Positions 1 to 6,840 of a stretch of 8,234 nt of DNA are shown piece by piece. The notes beneath the pieces were generated by a model. It ran no database searches. It was given only the letters and a program-made list of their open reading frames with translations, and was not told the origin of the DNA. The stretch lies in assembly GCA_016303175.1 (NCBI GenBank), contig JAEDMF010000070.1, positions 1 to 8,234 on the forward strand, written 5' to 3'. The stretch's first letter is position 1, and every line of letters starts with the position of its first letter. A program made the translations under genes and the position numbers. The DNA is from Bacteroidales bacterium (GTDB taxonomy: Bacteria > Bacteroidota > Bacteroidia > Bacteroidales > UBA932).

Positions 1-1
1 A

Positions 2-2080
2 GCGAAGGGAAATCTGGTTTTGGACTCCCACTCGGGAGAACTGGTGCCCATAGGAGGATGTAAGCTGGAGGCTTCCGGAGAGGGAGTTTTCAAGGTGAGG
101 TCCGTGCAATGGAAGGCCGGAGTCACTTTCAAGGGCAGTTTCGATCTGAGGGATTACAAGAGCATAAGGTTCAAGGTCACAAATAAAAGCGACATTACGG
201 CGCTTTACTTCTGTTGTGATTTCTACGATTCACGCAAGAGCGGCCCGTTCAACAACAGGGTGAACAAGGCCGTTGCCGGGGTGTATGAGGCTGTCGGGGA
301 CATTCCCTGCAACAGTACCGTCAGCGTGGAGTTTCCTTTGAACCCTGATATGCCCCATCCGGAGGTCAACAAGGCTTTTCGCTTGATGGACGGAACTCCG
401 TATTCCGCTGAACTCGGAGTCTTTTCGTATGACTGCAATCTTGCCGACGTCCATTCAATCAGCCTTGCCGCCGTGTGCCTTCTGCCTGGAGTGGAGTTCG
501 AAATTTCCGACATTGAATTTGTGCGCGGCGCAAGAAAAGTACTCTCTGCCGTAAAGAAGGATTCCACGGAATTTTTCCCTTTTGTGGATAAGTGGGGACA
601 GTACAAATACAGGGAGTGGCCAGGCAAGATACATTCCGACAAGGATTTGAAAGCCGCATTGAAACGTGAGAGAGCGGATTTGGCGGCTAATCCGGGCCCC
701 GATGACTGGGACCAGTATGGTGGTTGGAAAGGAGGCCCCACTTTTGAGGCGACAGGACATTTCTATGTAAAGAAGGTTGACGGAAAGTGGTGGATGATAG
801 ATCCCGAGGGCCATCTTTTCTGGTCTCACGGTGTGGTGAGGGTAACCACCTCCTGCTGTGTGACTCCTCTGGACGGCAGGAGATTCTATTTTTCTGACCT
901 TCCCGCTGACAGCTCAGACGAGTTCTGGCAGTTTTATTATACCCGAGATCCCTTGCTTTATCCCTATTATACGGCCAGAGGTATCAAGGAGACTTATGAT
1001 TTTTCCTCTGCCAATGCATACCGCAAATACGGCCGGGATTACAAGGATGCCTTCGCTGAACTGGCCCACCGCCGCCTGAGAAGCTGGGGAATGAACACTA
1101 TGGCCAATTCATCCGACCCCGCGATTTGCGCGATGGACAGGACCGTGTACAATGAGAGGGTGGATTTGGCCGCACCGATTGCCGGTTTTCCTGCCTGGAA
1201 GCCTCTGGAGGGGTCAAGGGGTTGGTGGCCTTTCCTGGATCCGTTCGCCAGCAGCTTCCGCCTATGCGTCAGGGCTCATCTTGAAGCGAAGAGGTCTCAG
1301 TTGGAGGACCCTTGGTGCCAGGGCTTCTATGTGGACAATGAAATCAATTGGGGTAAACAATCCCATCTGGCGCTTTTGGCAATGAAGGCCTCTCCGGGAC
1401 AGGCGGCAAAACTGGTCCTGCTCGATGAACTGGTGCGGAAATACGGGGATATTGACAAGCTCAATCAGGCTTGGGGAGCTGAGTTTGCTGATTGGCAGCA
1501 ACTGCTCCAGAACAGGAAGAATCTGCCTGCCGGCGCGGAAAAGGATATGGCGGATTTGTCCCTGCTGATAGTAAGGCAGTATTTCAAGACGGTAAGGGAG
1601 GTATTTAAGGAGGTTGCGCCAATGAAACTCTATATGGGATGCAGATTTGCTGGCGCTCCGGAGTACGTGGTCAGGATTGCGGCGGAATATGTGGATGTAA
1701 TGAGTTACAATGATTATACTTTCACACGAGCCGCTTTTGCGCTGCCTTCGGGCATAGACTTGCCTGTCATCTACGGTGAGTTCCATTTCGGCGCTTTGGA
1801 CAGAGGCTTGTTCCATACAGGTCAGGTTGCCACCTTCAGCCAGAAAAACAGGGCTAGGGCTTACAAGGATTTTGTGCTGTCCTGTCTGAACAATCCCGCA
1901 ATAATAGGCACCAACTGGCATCAGTTCTCTGATCAGCCCTGTACGGGCAGATTCGACGGAGAGGATTTCCAGGTAGGTTTGACCGATTGCTGTGACACTC
2001 CTTATCCCGAGACCATAGAGGCGGTCAGGGAGGTCGGCTACAATATGTATCAGACCAGATATTACGGAAAAGGAAAATAA
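2..2080 (+). CDS. Clan GH-A glycoside hydrolase, GH50/agarase-like (5' partial)
   Basis: This is probably an extracellular or periplasmic retaining glycoside hydrolase that cuts a galactan-like or related polysaccharide. Numbering residues from the TTG at 20, positions 1-175 look like a beta-sandwich, carbohydrate-binding-like domain. From about 190 to the end there is a TIM-barrel-type catalytic domain. The block W257-W258-M-I-D-P-E-G-H-L-F-W268, with GHFYVKKVDGK just before it, is typical of GH50-type and related agarase-like enzymes. VDNEINWG places the likely acid/base at E441, and IYGEFHFGALDRG the likely nucleophile at E587. The frame is open to the left window edge (codons GCG AAG GGA AAT CTG GTT precede the TTG), so the TTG is probably internal and the true start and signal peptide lie outside. 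The esterase gene follows after 26 bases. Clan GH-A is fairly secure; GH50 itself and the substrate are inferred. Confidence 0.75.
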   Translation, partial: AKGNLVLDSHSGELVPIGGCKLEASGEGVFKVRSVQWKAGVTFKGSFDLRDYKSIRFKVTNKSDITALYFCCDFYDSRKSGPFNNRVNKAVAGVYEAVGDIPCNSTVSVEFPLNPDMPHPEVNKAFRLMDGTPYSAELGVFSYDCNLADVHSISLAAVCLLPGVEFEISDIEFVRGARKVLSAVKKDSTEFFPFVDKWGQYKYREWPGKIHSDKDLKAALKRERADLAANPGPDDWDQYGGWKGGPTFEATGHFYVKKVDGKWWMIDPEGHLFWSHGVVRVTTSCCVTPLDGRRFYFSDLPADSSDEFWQFYYTRDPLLYPYYTARGIKETYDFSSANAYRKYGRDYKDAFAELAHRRLRSWGMNTMANSSDPAICAMDRTVYNERVDLAAPIAGFPAWKPLEGSRGWWPFLDPFASSFRLCVRAHLEAKRSQLEDPWCQGFYVDNEINWGKQSHLALLAMKASPGQAAKLVLLDELVRKYGDIDKLNQAWGAEFADWQQLLQNRKNLPAGAEKDMADLSLLIVRQYFKTVREVFKEVAPMKLYMGCRFAGAPEYVVRIAAEYVDVMSYNDYTFTRAAFALPSGIDLPVIYGEFHFGALDRGLFHTGQVATFSQKNRARAYKDFVLSCLNNPAIIGTNWHQFSDQPCTGRFDGEDFQVGLTDCCDTPYPETIEAVREVGYNMYQTRYYGKGK

Positions 2081-2106
2081 ATCTGACAAGAAAATTTATC
2101 GGCAGT

Positions 2107-3669
2107 ATGAAAAAGATGACTTTTTGTAGTTTAGCGGCAATGTTGTCCATAGTGGCTCTCTGTTCCTGCGGAAAGCCTCAGGATACCGGGGGAGATAATG
2201 GCGGAGACAATGGCGGAGGTAGTGGGGACGATACTCAGTTGCCGGAAGGGCCTGCTGAACCGAATAAGCCGGAACCGGTACAGACCAATCTTGCTTTTCC
2301 GTATATCATTTCGGACGGTATGGTGCTGCAGCAGAACAGTTCCGTCATCATTTCCGGCACTCACGACCCGCTTGTGAAAGTGGAAGTGTTCACTTCCTGG
2401 TCCGATGAGGTCTATGAAGCGGTGACAGATGAAGAAGGACATTGGAATGTAGCAGTTAAGACCCCGTCTGCATCCTACGACTCCCAAACGCTGACGGTCA
2501 AGGATGCTCTCGGAGGCATAAAAGAAATTAAGGATGTGCTTATAGGCGAGGTTTGGCTATGTGCAGGCCAGTCCAATATGGAACACCCTATGATGGGTTT
2601 CGGCTTCGGCACAGAAAATGCCGAACCTGTTGCGTCCTATTCGACCCTTATCGAGGATTCGGAGTATCCCAATCTGAGGTATTTCCGAGTTCCCAAGAAC
2701 ATATCCCGAGTGCCCTTGTACAATACGAAGGAGGCTGTCTGGCAGAAGGCAACGCGCAGTGACACTCCCAGGTGGTCTGCCCTCGGCTTTTTATTCGGCC
2801 GTGAACTGCACAAGAAACTGGGTATTCCGGTGGGGATAATCTGCAATGCCTATGGAGGTACAAGAATAGAGGGATGGATGCCGCAGTCTTTGGTAGAGAC
2901 CCTCCCTTCCAATTCTTATAAGGGACCGGACAAGCTTTCTGCCGGAGAGAACAGCCCCAGCGCTCCCTCCAACACCTACAACGCAATGATGCATCCTGTG
3001 ATTAATTATGGCTTTCGAGGTATGCTGTGGCTGCAGGGAGAAGCCAATGCTGATGGTTTGGCCTGGGCTTATGCAGGTCACTTCCGCGATTTGATCAAGA
3101 CTTGGAGAACAATTGCGGGCAGGGAGTTTCCCATATATTATGTGCAGCTTGCTCCGTGGAACTCCTCGTGGGAGGATGCCCCGACGGTGCGCTTTTGCCA
3201 GTTCAGGGGCTGGGAGGCGCTGATACCGAACTGTGGCATAGTGGGAGCTGCGGATGCGGGTTCATCGTCCACCATCCATTTCGCCAATAAGAAGCCCGTA
3301 GCTGACAGGTTGCTGCTTTGGGCAATGAACAGGGAATATGGAGATACGTCAGTCAACCCTATGGGACCGCATTATGCATCGCATACTGTTTCTTCAGGCA
3401 AATTGACAGTGTATCTAAACAATGCCGACGGCTTGTATTTCAAGGAGGGGACGGCAAATCCTCCTTATGCGCAGGTCTGCGGTGAGGATAAAAAATGGTA
3501 TGATGCCAAGGTGGAATTGAATCCTGACGGCAGTCTTGTCTTTTCTTCCCCTTCGGTACCTTCGCCGAAAAATGCCAGGTATTGCTACAGCAATTGGCAC
3601 GTCGGGACCATCTACAATGGGCAAGGTTTGCCCTTGTTCCCTTTTGCAACAGATAAAATCAAAAAATAG
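2107..3669 (+). CDS. Sialate-O-acetylesterase-like (SASA/SGNH) lipoprotein
   Basis: This is a carbohydrate O-acetylesterase of the SASA (formerly DUF303) SGNH-hydrolase type, expected to strip acetyl groups from sugars or polysaccharide at the cell surface. The signal peptide MKKMTFCSLAAMLSIVALCS ends in a lipobox with the lipidated Cys at C21. A Gly/Asp/Asn-rich linker (about 22-60) follows, then a beta-sandwich, then the SGNH core. Visible motifs are VWLCAGQSNM with nucleophile S156, GGTRIEGWMP (250-259), LWLQGEANA with E312, and TIHFANKKPVADRL with the likely catalytic H391. Family members commonly have D-I-H-P at this last site, where this protein reads T389-I-H-F; D383 seven residues upstream is retained. 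The length of 520 residues suits the family plus a linker. It lies 26 bases after the hydrolase and two bases before an ATG of the next reading frame, so cotranscription is likely. The true sugar substrate need not be sialic acid. Confidence 0.85.
   Translation: MKKMTFCSLAAMLSIVALCSCGKPQDTGGDNGGDNGGGSGDDTQLPEGPAEPNKPEPVQTNLAFPYIISDGMVLQQNSSVIISGTHDPLVKVEVFTSWSDEVYEAVTDEEGHWNVAVKTPSASYDSQTLTVKDALGGIKEIKDVLIGEVWLCAGQSNMEHPMMGFGFGTENAEPVASYSTLIEDSEYPNLRYFRVPKNISRVPLYNTKEAVWQKATRSDTPRWSALGFLFGRELHKKLGIPVGIICNAYGGTRIEGWMPQSLVETLPSNSYKGPDKLSAGENSPSAPSNTYNAMMHPVINYGFRGMLWLQGEANADGLAWAYAGHFRDLIKTWRTIAGREFPIYYVQLAPWNSSWEDAPTVRFCQFRGWEALIPNCGIVGAADAGSSSTIHFANKKPVADRLLLWAMNREYGDTSVNPMGPHYASHTVSSGKLTVYLNNADGLYFKEGTANPPYAQVCGEDKKWYDAKVELNPDGSLVFSSPSVPSPKNARYCYSNWHVGTIYNGQGLPLFPFATDKIKK
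2191..2226 (+). repeat. 12-bp tandem repeat coding a Gly/Asp/Asn surface linker
   Basis: Three 12-base units lie head to tail: ggagataatggc, ggagacaatggc and the more diverged ggaggtagtggg. They are in frame and encode GDNG GDNG GGSG at residues 29-40 of the esterase, directly after the lipidated Cys. The segment is probably a flexible acidic tether between the lipid anchor and the folded domain. The repeat could vary in copy number without breaking the frame. Confidence 0.75.
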
Positions 3670-3686
3670 ATATGAGACAACATATT

Positions 3687-5192
3687 ATGAAAAAGTATGT
3701 CAAGGCCGGTGCGGCAATACTGGTGAGTGCAATTGCAGTTTGCGCTTGTTCCAAAGACGCCAATAATCCGCAATTTCCCCAGACTGTAGGACAATATATA
3801 GTCGTTACGGATTACGGCATTAAGAACGACGGAACCGAAATAGGCTCTGAATTGAATCTCCTGGTCAGGGATGCCTACGGGTCCACTTTGTACTTCCCCG
3901 CCGGTACATATAACCTGTCCGAACCCATACGTACACCCTACAACTATAAGAAGAATGTGAATCTGGTATTCGACAAGAATGCCCATATCACCACTTCCAA
4001 GCCGTTGGATGCCCTTCTTATGATAGGTTTTACTGAGATTTCCAGCAGTGTTGACGTGGGTCTGAGGGAGTTCTCTTACGTGGAGGGCGGTCATTTTGAT
4101 GCAAGCAATGCAAAGAGGGGAGTCTGGGTCAACGGATGCAAGCAGTTGGTCTCCCTGAGGGATATGTCTATATATTATTGTTCCGGGCGTCATATAGAGA
4201 TAAGCCGTCAGGGCGACTTGCCGGTGACTTCCACCAGTTGTGATACCAAGATTGAGAACATCAGCATTCAGGGTAAGTCATCCAACGAAGACAATTATGG
4301 CATCTACATTGACGCCGGATGTGCCGACTGCAAAATCTCCGACACCTTTGTCTATGGTACCAAATGTGCCCTTTATACAAATACTGCGGGCCATCTGATC
4401 AACAATTTCCATATTCTTTCCTGGAGAGTTGGGGATGGCGTAGAGGGCGATTTCTCAGGTACGGAGGGTATCCATATAGCCAAACAGGGTTTCTTTGAAT
4501 TCAATGAAGTCTATTTCGACACGATTGAGAAGGATTTTGTCATAGAAGGGGATATAGATGTGGAAATGATTGTGGACAAGTGCATTACGCATTCCTACAA
4601 GACCTCTTTCGGCAAGGCTTTCCTGACCACTACCGGCAACGGCAGTCTGCAGGCCAAAATCTCATCCTGCATATTCAATCTTGAGTCCAAGGCTAAAAAT
4701 TTCAAGGTTTTCGATCTCATGAATCCGGGAGTCATATATAGCGACTCTAGCAACAACATCACATTCAGCGACAATGTGGTACGCTTCCCCGAAAAAATGT
4801 GGCCCTATGATTTGTCCCTTATGATGAAATTCGACAGGACAAATTCCGAGGCGGCGTTTTCCAAACCTCGTGAAATTGACTCGTCGGGAGCCGTGATAGG
4901 TATGCTTGCTCCCTCCGCTTTTCCCAATGAGTTGCAGATAATGCACGGCGACGGCACCTGCACATATCTTACCGTTACGGCAGGGGGAACGGTCCTGAAG
5001 AATGAATCGGATGTTTCGAATTCTCCCGTAAGCGTGAATGTGGTGATCAAGGGCGGCTATAAGATTCTTGTCATAAGCGCTTTCCCCAGTACGGTACTTT
5101 TCCCGGAGATAAGGAATCTGGGAGGTCATTCCTCCTTTATGTCCACTCCGTCAAAGGACCGGCTCTGGACCCTGTCCGACTACGAGTTGTAA
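3687..5192 (+). CDS. Pectate-lyase-like right-handed beta-helix lipoprotein
   Basis: This is a probable surface lipoprotein with a parallel beta-helix fold, of the kind used by polysaccharide lyases and GH28-related enzymes; the reaction is unknown. I chose the ATG at 3687 because it gives the compact signal peptide MKKYVKAGAAILVSAIAVCA with the lipidated Cys at C21. An in-frame ATG at 3672 would add only MRQHI. After the Cys comes SKDANN, an acidic stretch that may favour surface export. Residues 42-75 (DYGIKNDGT ... TLYFPAGTY) match the opening block of pectate-lyase-superfamily beta-helices. Residues about 90-370 then hold short recurring strands and turns rich in N, G and D, such as IENISIQG, CKISDTFVYG and NNITFSDNVV. 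The last ~120 residues look like a separate beta domain. I could not assign catalytic residues, so it may be a lyase, a hydrolase or a binding protein. It is the last gene of the + strand cluster. Confidence 0.7.
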   Translation: MKKYVKAGAAILVSAIAVCACSKDANNPQFPQTVGQYIVVTDYGIKNDGTEIGSELNLLVRDAYGSTLYFPAGTYNLSEPIRTPYNYKKNVNLVFDKNAHITTSKPLDALLMIGFTEISSSVDVGLREFSYVEGGHFDASNAKRGVWVNGCKQLVSLRDMSIYYCSGRHIEISRQGDLPVTSTSCDTKIENISIQGKSSNEDNYGIYIDAGCADCKISDTFVYGTKCALYTNTAGHLINNFHILSWRVGDGVEGDFSGTEGIHIAKQGFFEFNEVYFDTIEKDFVIEGDIDVEMIVDKCITHSYKTSFGKAFLTTTGNGSLQAKISSCIFNLESKAKNFKVFDLMNPGVIYSDSSNNITFSDNVVRFPEKMWPYDLSLMMKFDRTNSEAAFSKPREIDSSGAVIGMLAPSAFPNELQIMHGDGTCTYLTVTAGGTVLKNESDVSNSPVSVNVVIKGGYKILVISAFPSTVLFPEIRNLGGHSSFMSTPSKDRLWTLSDYEL

Positions 5193-5255
5193 GGAGCTTC
5201 AGTCGGCATCGCACACGTCAGGAGTCAGACGCTTACAATTCGGGACAATTCCGCT
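5193..5255. other. Convergent intergenic gap without a clear terminator
   Basis: These 63 bases separate the stop of the beta-helix gene (+) from the stop of the glycosyltransferase gene (-). I see a short direct repeat (acaattc at 5235-5241 and 5245-5251) and, at the edge, a 5-bp stem ttccg/cggaa (5249-5253 with 5260-5264) that overlaps the glycosyltransferase stop codon. Neither has a U-tract or enough GC pairing for a convincing intrinsic terminator. No small ORF or promoter is evident. Confidence 0.5.
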
Positions 5256-6188
5256 CTATCGGAAGAGGGCATACGCTTTTACCAGGAGTTGGGCAAGTAT
5301 AGGTACTTCTATGCTGAAACTCGGACGGGCTCTGCGTATGTCTTTGGCCAAATAGGGGTAACTTGCAAATAAATTCAGTCTGAAGGCTATGGAAAACCAT
5401 CCGGCCTTTAACAGGATGTCGTCGAAAATGCAGGAAATGGGATTGTTCTCCCTGGGGATATCCCGGTATTTTTCATAAAGTTCCAGAAAATTCATTGCAT
5501 ATTCCCTTTTCCTTCCCTGCCGTTTCTGGTGGGAAAGCGAGCCGGAATTGGACTTGCGGTAATGATAGACCACTTCTTTCATCAGGGTGACGGATTCGGC
5601 GGCTGCGGCAAGCTGACTGGTCACATAACAGTCCTCCGCGTAGTTGTATTTTGGGAATGTTATGTCGCAATTGCGATAAATGCTTGTTTTTACACATTTG
5701 TTGCACAGGCTACCCAAAGCTCTGTGGTTGAACATGTCCTTTATATATCTTTGTATATCACCGGCATAATCCCTGTCCTTCTTTATACTCTTCCTATCCG
5801 GATACTCTTTGACCATATAATAGTAAAGGATATCGGGTTCGGATTTTTCTATGGCGTCGGCCATTTTTCTGAATGATCCGGTTTCAATCCAATCGTCTGG
5901 ATCCATATGACATACGTAGTCGCCTTTCACATACTCCATTCCTGTTTTGCGGGCAGCGGGAAGACCGCCGTTCTGCTTGTTGACAATGATAATTCTTTCC
6001 TTCAGATGGGGGTACTTTGATTCGACCGTCGCATTCAGGATTTCTATGGATTTGTCCTTGGTGCCGTCATTTACAAAAATGAACTGCACATTTTGATAGT
6101 CCTGCGAAAAGACTGTTTCAATAAATTCTGCTATGTATTTTTCAACGCCATAAACAGGTATGACTACTGAGATAAGGGGATTTTTCAT
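5256..6188 (-). CDS. Family 2 glycosyltransferase (GT-A fold)
   Basis: This cytoplasmic enzyme transfers a sugar from an activated nucleotide donor to a glycan acceptor, typically in capsule, exopolysaccharide or O-antigen synthesis. The N-terminal GT2 domain shows ISVVIPVYGVEKYI (6-19), the nucleotide-binding segment FIFVNDGTKDKS (37-48), NGGLPAARKTGM (73-84), and the metal-binding D96-P-D-D-W100. A later E185-D186 pair in NYAEDCYVT is a good candidate for the catalytic base region, followed by VVYHYRKSNSGSLSH (207-220), common in this group. The length of 310 residues is normal, and there are no membrane segments. The ATG at 6188 is the first start in this frame after lutC ends. It begins 34 bases after lutC on the same strand, so readthrough is possible. 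It looks more AT-rich than the lut genes, which suggests a separate origin. Donor and acceptor cannot be told. Confidence 0.88.
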   Translation of the reverse strand: MKNPLISVVIPVYGVEKYIAEFIETVFSQDYQNVQFIFVNDGTKDKSIEILNATVESKYPHLKERIIIVNKQNGGLPAARKTGMEYVKGDYVCHMDPDDWIETGSFRKMADAIEKSEPDILYYYMVKEYPDRKSIKKDRDYAGDIQRYIKDMFNHRALGSLCNKCVKTSIYRNCDITFPKYNYAEDCYVTSQLAAAAESVTLMKEVVYHYRKSNSGSLSHQKRQGRKREYAMNFLELYEKYRDIPRENNPISCIFDDILLKAGWFSIAFRLNLFASYPYLAKDIRRARPSFSIEVPILAQLLVKAYALFR

Positions 6189-6222
6189 TTTCAGGTTTCG
6201 TAAATGAATTTTGTTTGGGCAT

Positions 6223-6834
6223 TTACAGCAGCTCGATGCAGAGTTCGCGGGGACCGTGGGCTCCGAAGACTAGAGCTTGTTCTATGTCTGCAGTTTTGGA
6301 GGGGCCGCTTATGAACAGGCCATAGCCGTCAGACTTTTCTCCCAAACGACGGTATGCTTCGTGCATATTGTTGACTATCTGAGTTTTATCTAGACTGATT
6401 ATCAGGGTCTCGTGGATGAACAGGTCACGCCGGGTGGCTCCTTCGGGCAGTGCTTCAATCCATACTGCACCGTTTTCCGCCACTCCGAAGGAGCCTTTGA
6501 CCCTGAATTCGTCGGCCACTTCTCTTATTGCAGCCTCTACCACGGCGGACTGGCCTCCCTCGGGTGCGGTGCCGGCCTGCTGTGCTGACAAACTTGCCTC
6601 GGTTGCAGTGCCTCCTTGCTGTGCTGACTGTCCTCCCTCGGTTGCAGTGTCGGCCTGCTCGGAAAGGAAAATTACCCTGCCGCCTGCTCCCTTTACGGCC
6701 TCGCAGAAGGCCTCGAGGGGATTGTCGAATTTCATTGCCTTGCTTTCCAATGCACCCAAGTCAGGCATAGGAAATTTTTCTGCACCGCTTGCGCGAAGAC
6801 TGTCCAATATCGTCTGTTTTGCTGATTGTGCCAT
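6223..6834 (-). CDS. lutC: LutC-type LUD-domain protein (lactate utilisation)
   Basis: This is the small LUD (DUF162) subunit of the LutABC system, which oxidises L-lactate to pyruvate in the cytoplasm; its exact role within the complex is not settled. The N-terminal helix begins MAQSAKQTILDSLR. The LUD core includes VKGSFGVAENGAVWIEALPE (112-131) and the C-terminal family signature SGPSKTADIEQ ... FGAHGPREL (176-198). Between the first strand (GGRVIFLSEQ, to 60) and the helix VVEAAIREVADEF (98-110) lies an insertion of about 38 residues made of 13-residue repeats: TATEGGQSAQQGG, TATEASLSAQQAG, then TAPEGGQSA. Ordinary LutC proteins have only a short linker here. The ATG at 6834 lies six bases (TGAAAG) after the lutB stop, as expected for coupled translation. 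The insertion is probably disordered and tolerated. Confidence 0.85.
   Translation of the reverse strand: MAQSAKQTILDSLRASGAEKFPMPDLGALESKAMKFDNPLEAFCEAVKGAGGRVIFLSEQADTATEGGQSAQQGGTATEASLSAQQAGTAPEGGQSAVVEAAIREVADEFRVKGSFGVAENGAVWIEALPEGATRRDLFIHETLIISLDKTQIVNNMHEAYRRLGEKSDGYGLFISGPSKTADIEQALVFGAHGPRELCIELL
6548..6660 (-). repeat. 39-bp in-frame tandem repeat within lutC
   Basis: Units lie at 6548-6586, 6587-6625 and 6626-6660 (the last cut to 35 bases). The first two differ at about 10 of 39 positions. Shared words are tgctgtgctgac and cctcggttgcagtg. Because 39 is a multiple of three, each unit codes for 13 residues and copy-number change would keep the frame. The encoded residues are small and polar (T, A, E, G, Q, S). 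Confidence 0.88.
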
Positions 6835-6840
6835 CTTTCA

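Noticed and set aside
1262..2089. A 275-residue open frame on the - strand inside the glycoside hydrolase gene
   Set aside because: It has no recognisable motif and lies opposite the catalytic Glu region of a well-supported enzyme.
2081..2106. Possible promoter between the hydrolase and esterase genes
   Set aside because: The 26-base gap is too short and shows no Bacteroidota-type TAnnTTTG element at a suitable position; cotranscription is simpler.
3612..4193. A 193-residue - strand open frame spanning the esterase/beta-helix junction
   Set aside because: It is antisense to both genes, covers a signal peptide and a conserved beta-helix block on the + strand, and shows no domain of its own.
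5249..5264. Possible terminator hairpin ttccg-ctctat-cggaa
   Set aside because: The stem has only five pairs, overlaps the glycosyltransferase stop codon and lacks a U-tract on either strand.
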